64,000 nucleotides of DNA, taken from an uncultured Hyphomicrobiales bacterium (GTDB taxonomy: Bacteria; Pseudomonadota; Alphaproteobacteria; Rhizobiales; Beijerinckiaceae). The notes beneath the pieces are model-generated. The model was not told where the DNA came from and ran no database searches. It saw nothing but the letters and a program-made list of their open reading frames with translations. Both the position numbers and the translations under genes were made by a program. Each line of letters starts with the position of its first letter. Position 1 is the first letter of the stretch. The stretch spans positions 42,731-106,730 of the forward strand of contig CAISEY010000343.1 in the NCBI GenBank assembly GCA_903884435.1, in the 5' to 3' direction. Shown in pieces: positions 47,791-59,830 of the stretch.

Positions 47791-48420
47791 ATGGCCGATT
47801 CCGAGAAACCCCTCCGCCTTCCCGTGTTGCACGCCGACGGCAAGCACCGGTGCGACTGGCCGGGCGTCGATCCGCTCTATGTCGCCTATCACGACACCGA
47901 ATGGGGCGTGCCGGAGCGCGACGGACGGGCCCTGTTCGAGAAACTGCTGCTCGACGGGTTTCAGGCGGGCCTGTCGTGGATCACCATCCTGCGCAAGCGC
48001 GATTCGTTTCGCGCCGCCTTCGACGGATTCGATCCCGCGCGGATCGCCCGCTACGACGCGGAAAAGCTCGCGGCGCTGATGAACGACGCGGGCATCGTGC
48101 GCAACCGTTCGAAGATCGAGAGCTCCGTCCATTCGGCGCGGGCCTGGCTCGCCATCGAGGAACGCGAGGGCTTTTCGCGATACCTGTGGAAATACGTCGA
48201 TGGCGCGCCGCTGCAAAACAACCTGCGCCACATGGGCGAGATGAAGGCGGAAACGGATTTGTCGAAACGGATTTCGAAGGATCTGAAAAAAGAGGGGTTC
48301 AACTTCGTCGGCCCGACCATCGTCTACGCTTTCATGCAGGCGGTCGGCATGGTCAACGACCATCTCGTTGGCTGTCACCGGCACGAGGCGTGCCGCGCGC
48401 TCGGGCGGGCGGACGCGTGA
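47791..48420 (+). CDS. tag: DNA-3-methyladenine glycosylase I
   Basis: RCDWPGVDPLYVAYHDTEWGVPERDGRALFEKLLLDGFQAGLSWITILRKRDSFR; NFVGPTIVYAFMQAVGMVNDHLVGCHRH. Confidence 0.93.
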   Translation: MADSEKPLRLPVLHADGKHRCDWPGVDPLYVAYHDTEWGVPERDGRALFEKLLLDGFQAGLSWITILRKRDSFRAAFDGFDPARIARYDAEKLAALMNDAGIVRNRSKIESSVHSARAWLAIEEREGFSRYLWKYVDGAPLQNNLRHMGEMKAETDLSKRISKDLKKEGFNFVGPTIVYAFMQAVGMVNDHLVGCHRHEACRALGRADA

Positions 48421-49025
48421 CGCGCAGGGGCGAGCCGCCGCGCGCCTGGCAGCGCATGCTCTCGGGCCGCCGGCTCGACCTGCTCGATCCCTCGCCGCTC
48501 GACGTGGAGATCGAGGACATCGCGCACGGGCTGGCGCGCGTGGCGCGCTGGAACGGGCAGACGCGCGGGCCGAACATCTTTTCCGTCGCGCAACACTCGC
48601 TGCTGGTGGAGGCGCTCGCCGTCGCCATCGACCCCGGCCTGCCGGCGCGCTGGCGGCTGATGGCGCTGCTTCACGACGCGCCGGAATACGTGATCGGCGA
48701 CATTATCTCGCCGTTCAAGGCCGCGGTCGGCGCCACCTACAAGACCGTCGAGAACCGCATTCTGGGCGCGATCCACCTGCGCTTCTCGCTGCCGCCGGAG
48801 CATCCCGCGGCGCTCGCCCGGCTCATCAAGCGCGCCGATCTCGCCGCCGCCTTCGTCGAGGCGACGCGGCTCGCGGGCTTCGCCGTGCCCGAGGCGGAAA
48901 AATTCTTTGGCCGTCCCGAAATGTCGCTGCGCGGAATCGAGCCGCTCGTCGCGCCAATGGCGCCGCAAGCCGCGGAGACGAACTTCCTGCGCGTGTTCCG
49001 CGAACTGGAAGAGGCCGCCGCGTGA
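48417..49025 (+). CDS. HD-domain hydrolase (YfbR-like)
   Basis: IFSVAQHSLLVEALA...LMALLHDAPEYVIGDIISPFK; GTG start overlaps the tag stop. Confidence 0.85.
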   Translation: MTRRGEPPRAWQRMLSGRRLDLLDPSPLDVEIEDIAHGLARVARWNGQTRGPNIFSVAQHSLLVEALAVAIDPGLPARWRLMALLHDAPEYVIGDIISPFKAAVGATYKTVENRILGAIHLRFSLPPEHPAALARLIKRADLAAAFVEATRLAGFAVPEAEKFFGRPEMSLRGIEPLVAPMAPQAAETNFLRVFRELEEAAA

Positions 49026-49035
49026 GGAAGCGCCA

Positions 49036-49548
49036 ATGCCGCTGATTCACGTCTGCGCCCTGTCGCGCGTCGCCGCGACCGCGCGGGAGACCGGCGCGCG
49101 TTCGCTGGTGACGCTGCTGAAATCGGAGTTCCGCTTCGAACGGCCCGCGACCATCGCGCCGGAGCGGCATTTGCACATCGCCGTGTCCGACGTGGTCGAG
49201 GACACGCCTGGCCATGTCGCGCCGGCGCGCGGCCACGTCGAGCGCCTCGTCGATTTCGCGCGCCGCTGGGACCGGCGCGAGCCGCTGCTGATTCATTGTT
49301 TCGCCGGCGTCAGCCGCTCCACGGCGGCGGCCTTCATCGCGGTCTGCGCGCTGGCGCCGGCGCGGTCGGAACGCGAGATCGCCGAGGAGATTCGCCGCCT
49401 GTCGCCCACCGCGACGCCGAACCCGCTGCTGGCGCGCCACGCCGACGAGGTGCTCGGACGCGGCGGACGCATGGTCGAGGCCATCGCCGCGATCGGCCGC
49501 GGCGCGGAATGTTTCGAGGGCGTCCCCTTCGCGCTGTCGCCGGACTGA
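49036..49548 (+). CDS. Tyrosine phosphatase-family protein
   Basis: P-loop LIHCFAGVSRSTAAAFI (HCxxGxSR). Confidence 0.85.
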   Translation: MPLIHVCALSRVAATARETGARSLVTLLKSEFRFERPATIAPERHLHIAVSDVVEDTPGHVAPARGHVERLVDFARRWDRREPLLIHCFAGVSRSTAAAFIAVCALAPARSEREIAEEIRRLSPTATPNPLLARHADEVLGRGGRMVEAIAAIGRGAECFEGVPFALSPD

Positions 49549-49608
49549 GCAGGCCTCCGCCCGCGCGTTTTTCGTGCTAGGAACGCGCGTGTTCACATCC
49601 ATGGCCCG

Positions 49609-50589
49609 ATGACCAGCGTTCCGCATCCCTCCCTGCCCGTCGAGGTCGGCCTCACCGCCGCGATTGTCGCGGTGAGCGACGACGCGCCGATGATTCTCGT
49701 GGCGCGCGCCGGCGACGCCTCGCACGAGGCCGCCCTGCCCTCCGGGCCCTTCGATCCGCTCTCGCACCGCACGCTGGAGATCGGTCTCCGGTCCTGGGTG
49801 AGCGAGCAAACCGGCGTGCCGCTCGGCTACGTGGAGCAACTCTACACGTTCGGCGACCGCGGCCGGCACGCGCAGGCGGGCGACCGCGATCCGCACGTTC
49901 TTTCGATCGGCTATCTCGCGCTGACGCGGCGCGGCGCGCGGGGCGCGCTCGCCTCGGGCGCGGCCTTCCGGCCCTGGTACGCCTATTTCCCCTGGGAGGA
50001 CTGGCGCGCGGGCAAGCCGGCGACCATCGACGGGAAAGTGCTGCCCGCCTTGCGCAAATGGGCGGCGCGCGACCCGGACCGCCCCAACGCCTATGGCCTC
50101 ACGCGCACCGAGCGCGTGCGAATGCTGTTTGGCGACGAGGGCGGCGCCTTCGACGAGGAGAACGTCCTCGACCGATTCCAGCTTCTCTACGAATCCGGGC
50201 TCGTCGAGGAAGCCCGCCGCGATGGACGCGCCAGCCCGCTGATCGGCGAGGCCGGCCCGCTCGGGGAGCCGCTGCTGCACGACCACCGGCGCATTCTGGC
50301 GACGGCGATGGGGCGGCTGCGCGCCAAGATGAAATATCGCCCGGTGATTTTCGAACTGATGCCGGAGGTCTTCACGCTGACCGCCCTGCAACGCATGGCC
50401 GAGGCCCTGTCCGGGCGGCATCTGCACAAGCAGAATTTCCGCCGTCTGGTGGAATCCTCCGCCGTCGTGGAGCCAACGGGGGAAATGTCGCGCGACACGG
50501 GCGGGAGGCCCGCGGCGCTGTTCAGGTTCCGTCGCGAAGTCTTGCGCGAGCGACCCGCGCCGGGGTTGCGCGTGGGCAAGAGGGGTTGA
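49609..50589 (+). CDS. nadQ: NUDIX-like/winged-helix NAD regulator (NadQ/COG4111-like)
   Basis: VEVGLTAAIVAVSDDAPMILVAR...LPSGPFDPLSHRTLEIGLRSWVSEQTGVPLGYVEQLYTFGDRGRHA; C-terminal LTALQRMAEALSGRHLHKQNFRRLVESSAVVEPTGE. Confidence 0.75.
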   Translation: MTSVPHPSLPVEVGLTAAIVAVSDDAPMILVARAGDASHEAALPSGPFDPLSHRTLEIGLRSWVSEQTGVPLGYVEQLYTFGDRGRHAQAGDRDPHVLSIGYLALTRRGARGALASGAAFRPWYAYFPWEDWRAGKPATIDGKVLPALRKWAARDPDRPNAYGLTRTERVRMLFGDEGGAFDEENVLDRFQLLYESGLVEEARRDGRASPLIGEAGPLGEPLLHDHRRILATAMGRLRAKMKYRPVIFELMPEVFTLTALQRMAEALSGRHLHKQNFRRLVESSAVVEPTGEMSRDTGGRPAALFRFRREVLRERPAPGLRVGKRG

Positions 50590-50601
50590 ACTTCGGAAGC
50601 C

Positions 50602-50835
50602 TCAGGCGAGCGCGGGTTCGGGGGCTTTGTCCGCGACGATCTCGAAAGCCTCCGCGGGGCCGCCCCAGATCGTCGTGTCCCTGGAAAATTTCACGTCCAG
50701 ACGCTCGGAGCCCGGCACGCCGCCGGAGAGGAGGCGATAGCGGCAAATCACCGTGCCCTCGGCGGCGGGATCGATGTTCCAGTCCTGGGCGAAACGGCTC
50801 GCGCATTTCACGCGCACGATCTGTCCGGATGTCAT
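50602..50835 (-). CDS. Small hypothetical protein (77 aa)
   Basis: MTSGQIVRVKCASRFAQDWNIDPAAEGTVICRYRLLSGGVPGSERLDVKFSRDTTIWGGPAEAFEIV. Confidence 0.6.
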   Translation of the reverse strand: MTSGQIVRVKCASRFAQDWNIDPAAEGTVICRYRLLSGGVPGSERLDVKFSRDTTIWGGPAEAFEIVADKAPEPALA

Positions 50836-51012
50836 GGATGCCTCCACCGTTCCGCGGAAAGCGCCCCGTGTCGCCGGGACACTTTTGCAATGCGTCAAAG
50901 TAATATGGTGCATCGCAATAAGGCAAGCCTGAAAATTAAGCATCGGTGAATGTTCGCGCCGGGAGCTCCTGTGTTTGCTCGCGTTTCCCGGGGGCTACGG
51001 CTTCCGGCAAAC

Positions 51013-53100
51013 CTATCGCGGTGCGGCAAACGGGCGCAGCCGCGCCTCGACGCCAGGGCGGTCGAGGCAATTTTCGGCGAGGCCCGGGTAACGCCGGCGC
51101 CAATTGGGGTGTTCATCCGTGGTGCCCGGCAGGTTGGGCTGTTCGATGGCGCCGAGCGCGTCCTCCAGCGGCAGGAGGGCGAGCGCCGCCGGCGTGCGCG
51201 CGAGAAAGGCGACGGCGGCGTCGACCGCGGGCCCGGTCTCGTCCTCCGGCGGTCGCCCCTCGCGCCCGGCGACGCCGGCCTGCCGGAAGGCGTCCCACAG
51301 GGCGGCGCGGTCGCCGGCGCGACCGGCCTTCGCCTGTTCGAAGGACTGGCCAGGCGGAAGCTGGTCAATGCCGGCGCGCGTCCCGAGATCGAGCCCCGCC
51401 CACCAGCCCGCGATTGTCGCGGTGTCGTGGGTGGAGGTCATCGCCACGGCGTCGCGCGGATACCAGTCCGGCGGATTGAAGCCCTCGTGGCGGCGCTCGA
51501 ACTGCAACACGCGCATCCCGTAAAGGCCGGAGTCGGCGAGATGCTCGCGCAACCCGTGCGGCACGGTGCCGAGATCCTCGCCAATGACGATGGCGCGATG
51601 GCGCGCGGATTCGAGAGCGATCAGCCGCAGCATCTCGCGCGCGGGAAAGGCGAGATAGGCGCCCTGCGTCGCCTCCATCCCGTCGGGCGTCAGCCACAGG
51701 CGCGCGACGCCCATGACATGATCGATCCGCGCGCCGCCGCCGTGACGCATGGCGGCGCGAAGGGTCGCGAGGAACGGCGCGAAACCACTGGCGACAAGCG
51801 CCCTCGGCGAGAAGGCCGCGAGACCCCAGTTCTGGCCGCGCGGCGCGAGCGGATCGGGCGGCGCGCCGATGGACAGGCCGAGCAACAGATCGCCCGGGCT
51901 CGACCAGGCGTGCGATCCGCCGTTGTTCATGCCCACGGCGAGATCGGCGAGCAGGCCAACGCGCATTCCCGCGGACAGGGCCGCGTCCTGCGCGCGCGCC
52001 ATCGAACGGTCCGCGAGCCATTGGGCGAAGACATGGAAAGAGACTTCATCGGCGTTGGCCGCGGCGAAATCCCGAACCTCGCCCGACGCGCAATCGCGCA
52101 ACCCGGCGGACCACGTGCGCCAGTTCCATCTGGTGAAATCCTGGCGGTACTGACGCGCGTGCAGGGCCTCGAAGATCGCGTGACGCTCCAGGGACGCGCC
52201 GCCGGCCGCCCGGAACCGGGCGAAGTCGCGCGCCAGCGGGTCGCCCGTTCCCGAGAGCTCGCGAAGCCGGAACGAATCCCACAACGCCCGCGTCATCGAC
52301 TTGCGCGCGCGCGAAGCCGCCGGCCAGTCGACGAGATCGAGAGCCTCGAGACGCGCGCGTTCGCCGGCGGAGGTCTCGCGCGACCATGCGTGTTCAATCC
52401 TCCCGGCGTCGAAGGTCGCGGCCGGATCGGCGAGAAGCACGTTGTGAAACAGGCGGCTCGACGGGGAATAGGGCGTGAAATGCCGGTCGTCGGCGCTGAA
52501 CAGCGCGTGGGTCGGGCTCAACGACAACACGTCGGCGCGCGCGGCCGCGGCGCGGCGGGCGAAGGCCGCGACGGAGCCGAAATCGCCGACGCCGCCGTCG
52601 CCCGCCCGTCGCAGGCCGTAAACCTGCGCGGTGAGTCCCCACAGTCTTTCGCCCGGCGCGATGTCCGCGATCGTGCAACAACGCCCTGGCGCGACCGCGA
52701 GCTCGATGGCGTGGTCGCCGATCAGGAGGCGGTGATAGCCGGGACGCGCGATCGCGCGCAGGCGAAGGCCCGCGCCATCCGCCTCGACGTTCGTGTCGGC
52801 GACGCCGCCCTGCTCGAATTCGATCAGCGCGCGCGCGCCGTCGGCGGCGCGCATGTCGACGCGACCCGGCTCTCCGGCGGTCGCCGTGACAAAGGACGGC
52901 GGCGTCGGGAAGGAGCGTTCCTCCCCGAGGCGCCGGCGGCTCGCGGCGATATCGCCGCCGCTCGCGGCGGGCAAGCCAAGCGCGGCGAGCATGGCGCGCA
53001 AGGTTTCCACGCCGACAACGCGGCCATGGCCATCGTTGTCCGTCCATTCGACGGAAATCCCCGCCTCGCCCGCCAGCGCGCGCAAGTCATCGTCGCTCAT
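51013..53100 (-). CDS. malQ: 4-alpha-glucanotransferase
   Basis: GARIDHVMGVARLWLTPDGMEATQGAYLAFPAREMLRLIALESARHRAIVIGEDLGTVPHGLREHLADSGLYGMRVLQFER; SMTSTHDTATIAGWW-type motif. Confidence 0.92.
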   Translation of the reverse strand: MSDDDLRALAGEAGISVEWTDNDGHGRVVGVETLRAMLAALGLPAASGGDIAASRRRLGEERSFPTPPSFVTATAGEPGRVDMRAADGARALIEFEQGGVADTNVEADGAGLRLRAIARPGYHRLLIGDHAIELAVAPGRCCTIADIAPGERLWGLTAQVYGLRRAGDGGVGDFGSVAAFARRAAAARADVLSLSPTHALFSADDRHFTPYSPSSRLFHNVLLADPAATFDAGRIEHAWSRETSAGERARLEALDLVDWPAASRARKSMTRALWDSFRLRELSGTGDPLARDFARFRAAGGASLERHAIFEALHARQYRQDFTRWNWRTWSAGLRDCASGEVRDFAAANADEVSFHVFAQWLADRSMARAQDAALSAGMRVGLLADLAVGMNNGGSHAWSSPGDLLLGLSIGAPPDPLAPRGQNWGLAAFSPRALVASGFAPFLATLRAAMRHGGGARIDHVMGVARLWLTPDGMEATQGAYLAFPAREMLRLIALESARHRAIVIGEDLGTVPHGLREHLADSGLYGMRVLQFERRHEGFNPPDWYPRDAVAMTSTHDTATIAGWWAGLDLGTRAGIDQLPPGQSFEQAKAGRAGDRAALWDAFRQAGVAGREGRPPEDETGPAVDAAVAFLARTPAALALLPLEDALGAIEQPNLPGTTDEHPNWRRRYPGLAENCLDRPGVEARLRPFAAPR

Positions 53101-53128
53101 TCCCGACTCCCGTGCGCCAGCGGCGGCC

Positions 53129-55390
53129 TCAGCCGGCGTTCAAACGAAGCATCACCGCCGCGAGCGGCGGCAGCGTCAGCGAAAGCGATTGCGCGCGGCC
53201 GTGCGAGGGCACGGGTTGCGTCATGGCGCCGCCGAGATTGCCGAGATTGGAGCCGCCGTAAACGGCCGCGTCCGTGTTGAGGATTTCCGTCCAGTAGCCC
53301 GCGTGGGGGACGCCGATCCGGTAGCCGTGTCGAGGCGTCGGCGTCATGTTGACGGCGACCGCGACGGGCCGCGACGCAACGGCCGTGCGCAGGAAGGCAA
53401 AGACGGAGTTTTCGGCGTCGTCGACCACGAGCCACTGAAATCCGTCGGGATGCGCGTCGCCCTGATGCAGCGCGGGTTCCTGTCGGTAATGCAGGTTGAG
53501 CGCGCGCGTGAGCGCGAGCAGCCCGGCGTGGCCTGGATCGTCGAGCAGCGGCCAGTCGAGTTGCGCGTCGTGATTCCACTCGCGCGACTGGCCGAACTCG
53601 TCGCCCATGAACAACAGCTTCTTGCCCGGATGCGCCCACATGAACGCGAGGAAGGCCCGCAGACCCGCGCGCTTGCGCCAGTCGTCGCCGGGCATTTTCG
53701 ACAGAAGCGACTTTTTTCCATGCACGACCTCGTCGTGCGACAGCGGCAGCACGAAACGCTCGGAGAAGGCGTAGGTCAGGCCAAAGGTGATTTCGCCATG
53801 GTGCCAGCGGCGATGCACCGGATCGCGCGCGGCGTAACGCAGCGCGTCGTTCATCCAGCCCATGTTCCACTTGTAGTGAAAGCCGAGACCGCCCTTCTCG
53901 ACCGGCGTCGTGACTCCGGGCCAGGCCGTCGATTCCTCGGCGATGACGATGGCGCCGGGGCAACGCGCGGCGATGGTCTCGTTGAGGCGACGAAGAAAGG
54001 CGATCGCCTCGAGGTTCTCGCGGCCGCCATGGATATTCTGCTTCCATTCGCCCTCGCGACGGCTGTAGTCGCGGTAGAGCATCGAGGCGACGGCGTCGAC
54101 GCGCAGACCGTCGACGTGAAAATCCTCGAGCCAGCGCAACGCGCTCGCCACCAGAAACCCGCTCACCTCGCGGCGGCCGAAGTTGTAGATGACCGTGCTC
54201 CAGTCGGGATGCACGCCCTCGCGCGGATCCTCGTGCTCGTAGAGCGCGGTTCCATCGAAACGCGCGAGCCCGTGCGCGTCGGCGGGAAAGTGCGCCGGCA
54301 CCCAGTCGACGATGACGCCGACGCCGGCGCGGTGACACTCGTCGACGAAGGCGGCGAATTCGGCGGCGTCGCCGTGGCGCGACGTTGGCGCGAACAGTCC
54401 GAGCGGCTGGTAGCCCCACGAGCCGCCGAAGGGATGTTCCGCGACGGGCAGCAATTCGATGTGCGTGAAGCCGAGCGCCAGCACGTAAGGCAACAGGCGT
54501 TCGCGCGCCAGCTTCCAGCCCGGCTCGTCCCCCTTGAGCCGCAGCCACGAGCCGAGATGCACTTCATAGATCGAAATCGGCGCGTCGGGACGCTGGCGCG
54601 CGGCGCGCGTCGCCATCCATTCCGCGTCGCGCCAGGCGTGGGCGAGCGGTTCCGCGACGACCGAGGCGGTCGCGGGCGGCGCCTCGGCGCGCAGGGCGAC
54701 GGGATCGGCCTTCATCGGCAAGCGCGCGCCGTCGGGTCCGATGATCGCGTATTTGTATCGCTCGCCCGGACGCAGCCGGGGCACGAACAATTCCCAAACG
54801 CCCGCCTCGTGGCGCAGCCGCATGGGATGGCGACGCTCGTCCCAGGCGTTGAAGTCGCCCACGACGGCGACGCGGCGCGCGTTGGGCGCCCAGACCGCGA
54901 AACGCACGCCCTCGACGCCGTCCACCGGCGCGTAGCGCGCGCCAAGACAATCGGAGAGGCGCGAATGCCGCCCTTCCGAGATCAGGTGCAGATCGAAATC
55001 CGGGAGGCAGGGGCCGAACGAATAGGGGTCTTCGGTCTCGACGGTCTCGCCTGGCCAGGTCACGCGCAGGAGATAGGGCTCGTCGCCCTCGACGAAGCCG
55101 GCGAACAGGCCCGCCGCGCCGCGCTCGACGAGACTGCCAAGACGGGAGCCATCCTCCCGCGCCACGGCCTCGACGGCGCGCGCGCCGGGAAGGTAAGCGC
55201 GCGCGAAACGGCCGGCGTCCGCGTGGCGAGGCCCGAGAATGGCGAAGGGATCGGCGTGAGTCGCGGCTTCCAGCGCCGCGATGGCGCCCTGGTCGAGCGG
55301 CGGCGGCTCGGGCGCGCCGGAGCGCAAAATCCGGAGGCGCGGGCGTTTCGCCTCGCGGTTCCGACGGGCCGTCGTCGTGACGTCTGACAT
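53129..55390 (-). CDS. glgB: 1,4-alpha-glucan branching enzyme
   Basis: [104 protein letters not shown]. Confidence 0.94.
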   Translation of the reverse strand: MSDVTTTARRNREAKRPRLRILRSGAPEPPPLDQGAIAALEAATHADPFAILGPRHADAGRFARAYLPGARAVEAVAREDGSRLGSLVERGAAGLFAGFVEGDEPYLLRVTWPGETVETEDPYSFGPCLPDFDLHLISEGRHSRLSDCLGARYAPVDGVEGVRFAVWAPNARRVAVVGDFNAWDERRHPMRLRHEAGVWELFVPRLRPGERYKYAIIGPDGARLPMKADPVALRAEAPPATASVVAEPLAHAWRDAEWMATRAARQRPDAPISIYEVHLGSWLRLKGDEPGWKLARERLLPYVLALGFTHIELLPVAEHPFGGSWGYQPLGLFAPTSRHGDAAEFAAFVDECHRAGVGVIVDWVPAHFPADAHGLARFDGTALYEHEDPREGVHPDWSTVIYNFGRREVSGFLVASALRWLEDFHVDGLRVDAVASMLYRDYSRREGEWKQNIHGGRENLEAIAFLRRLNETIAARCPGAIVIAEESTAWPGVTTPVEKGGLGFHYKWNMGWMNDALRYAARDPVHRRWHHGEITFGLTYAFSERFVLPLSHDEVVHGKKSLLSKMPGDDWRKRAGLRAFLAFMWAHPGKKLLFMGDEFGQSREWNHDAQLDWPLLDDPGHAGLLALTRALNLHYRQEPALHQGDAHPDGFQWLVVDDAENSVFAFLRTAVASRPVAVAVNMTPTPRHGYRIGVPHAGYWTEILNTDAAVYGGSNLGNLGGAMTQPVPSHGRAQSLSLTLPPLAAVMLRLNAG

Positions 55391-55501
55391 GCCCTGGCTC
55401 GACCGCGCTCCCGACTCGTCGCCGGCCGCGGAAACTTCGCGGCCTCCATCATCCTTGGGGCCAACGCGCGCTTCAGGCAAATGATTTTTCCCGCTGAACG
55501 T

Positions 55502-57004
55502 TCAACCCGCGGAGGCGCGGCGATAGAGGCTGTCGTAACGGGTGTCGGACTCGCTCCAGTCGAAGCGCATCGCCATGGCGGCGCGTCGCATTTCGCCAAG
55601 GCGCCGGTCGGAGCCAAACGTGTCGAGGGCGCGCCGCACGGCGCCCCTGAGGCCGCCCGCGGTCGGCTGGCCGAACAGAAAACCGGTCTTGCCGTCCTCG
55701 ATCGTGTCCGCGAGGCCGCCGGTGCGCGTCGCGATCGGGAGCGAGCCGAATTTTTGCGCGTACATCTGGCTGAGGCCGCAGGGCTCGAAGCGGGAGGGCA
55801 TCAGGAGGAAATCGCTGCCGGCGAACATGGCGCGGGCCTCGGCGTTGTCGAAACCGATGCGAACGCCAACCGAGCCCTCGTGACGCTTCGCGAGATCCTT
55901 CATCCGGTCCTCGAAATGCGCCTCGCCCTGCCCGGTCACGACGAGCTGGCCGCCGCTCTCGAGGATGTTCCCGGCCGCCTCGAGCGCGAGATCGACGCCC
56001 TTCTGGTGAACGAGACGGGAAATGATGGCGAAGAGCGGACCGCCCGTGAGGGACAGACCGAACTTGCCGCGCACGTAGTCCGCGTGGCGGCTCTTCCAGC
56101 GGACGGGATCGAACCCGCGATCGCTGGATTCGCCCGTGGGATCCCAGGTGTCGTCGATGCCGTTCAGGATGCCGCTGAGGCGGCCCTGGCTGGCGCGCTC
56201 CGCCAGCAGGCCATGCAGGCCGCAGCCAAATTCCGGCGCGGTGATTTCCCGCGCGTAGGTGGCGCTCACCGTCGTCAGGTGCGACGAATAGAAAACGCCT
56301 GCCTTCAAAAACGACAGTTTGCCGTAAAATTCGACGCCGTCGATCTGGAAAGCGGCGTCGGGAATGGCGAGGGCCGACAGCCGCGCGGAGTCGAACACGC
56401 CCTGATAGGCGAGATTGTGAATGGTGAGCAGGGAAGGCGTGTCGCCGCCGCGCCATTGCACGTAGCCGCTGGCGAGCGCGCTCGGCCAGTCGTTGAGGTG
56501 CAAATTGTCGGGCTTCCAGTTGGGATCGCCGCGCCCCATGGCGATGTCCGCCGCGGCGAGACTCAGCCGGCCGAAGCGAATGTCGTTGTCGATCCAGTCC
56601 GCGCCGTCGGGATCGAGATAGGGGCCGCCGGGACGGTCGTAGAGTTCCGGCGCGAGAACCACGTAAATCACGAGACCGTCGTTGGCGCGCGCGCGGCCCA
56701 GCGCGCAGGCGGGTATCGCGCCGGCGCCCGGCAGCAGGGCGACGATGTCGACGGGGCCTATTTTCGCGAGAACCTGACGATATCCGGGGATCAGCACGCG
56801 CACGTCGCACAGCGGGCTCAACGCGCGTGGCAAGGCGGCGGAGACTTCGCCAAGGCCGCCAGTCTGCACGAAATCGGAGATTTCGGAGGTGACGAAGAGC
56901 ACCTTTCGGGGCGAGAGGCCTGAACCGGACTCCGCGAAATCGTTGATCTGACCGCTTTCCGCGGCCGCTTCGGCGAATTCCGTGTCTGTCCCGCTCATCA
57001 CCAA
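55502..57004 (-). CDS. glgA: Glycogen synthase
   Basis: KVLFVTSEISDFVQTGGLGEVSAALPRAL; LTIHNLAYQGVFD; GILNGIDDTWDPTGE; LMPSRFEPCGLSQMYAQKFGSLPIATRTGGLADTI. Confidence 0.93.
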   Translation of the reverse strand: MVMSGTDTEFAEAAAESGQINDFAESGSGLSPRKVLFVTSEISDFVQTGGLGEVSAALPRALSPLCDVRVLIPGYRQVLAKIGPVDIVALLPGAGAIPACALGRARANDGLVIYVVLAPELYDRPGGPYLDPDGADWIDNDIRFGRLSLAAADIAMGRGDPNWKPDNLHLNDWPSALASGYVQWRGGDTPSLLTIHNLAYQGVFDSARLSALAIPDAAFQIDGVEFYGKLSFLKAGVFYSSHLTTVSATYAREITAPEFGCGLHGLLAERASQGRLSGILNGIDDTWDPTGESSDRGFDPVRWKSRHADYVRGKFGLSLTGGPLFAIISRLVHQKGVDLALEAAGNILESGGQLVVTGQGEAHFEDRMKDLAKRHEGSVGVRIGFDNAEARAMFAGSDFLLMPSRFEPCGLSQMYAQKFGSLPIATRTGGLADTIEDGKTGFLFGQPTAGGLRGAVRRALDTFGSDRRLGEMRRAAMAMRFDWSESDTRYDSLYRRASAG

Positions 57005-57054
57005 TCGTCACCCGTGGCTGCTCGAAGGCTTCTCCTCCACTGCGTTGTCACTCG

Positions 57055-57086
57055 TTTAACCGGGAAATTACTACATCCTGGTTAAA
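57055..57086. promoter_or_regulatory. Inverted repeat between divergent glgA and glgP, candidate operator
   Basis: TTTAACCGGG - 12 nt - CCTGGTTAAA (9 of 10 complementary positions). Confidence 0.5.
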
Positions 57087-57242
57087 AACTCCCCAGGCAA
57101 TGGAACCTTTCGCCCCCGGTCGCGTCCTTCCGGCTGTCGCGCCGTCCATGCGACCCGATGCACGAGGCGTGCCAGTCACGACGATTAAAATGCGGCGCAA
57201 TTTCGCAAGGGATCGTGGATTTTTTAACGATCAGGAGTCATC

Positions 57243-59804
<2,562 letters not shown>

Positions 59805-59830
59805 GGAGCGCGGCGGCGCGGAACAGGCCG

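Noticed and set aside
49549-49608. Known NadQ operator
   Set aside because: The inverted repeat found here does not match the operator pattern I recall for NadQ, so it is not called as a NadQ site.
50950-55387. 776-aa and 864-aa plus-strand ORFs
   Set aside because: Antisense of malQ and glgB, both with clear catalytic motifs.
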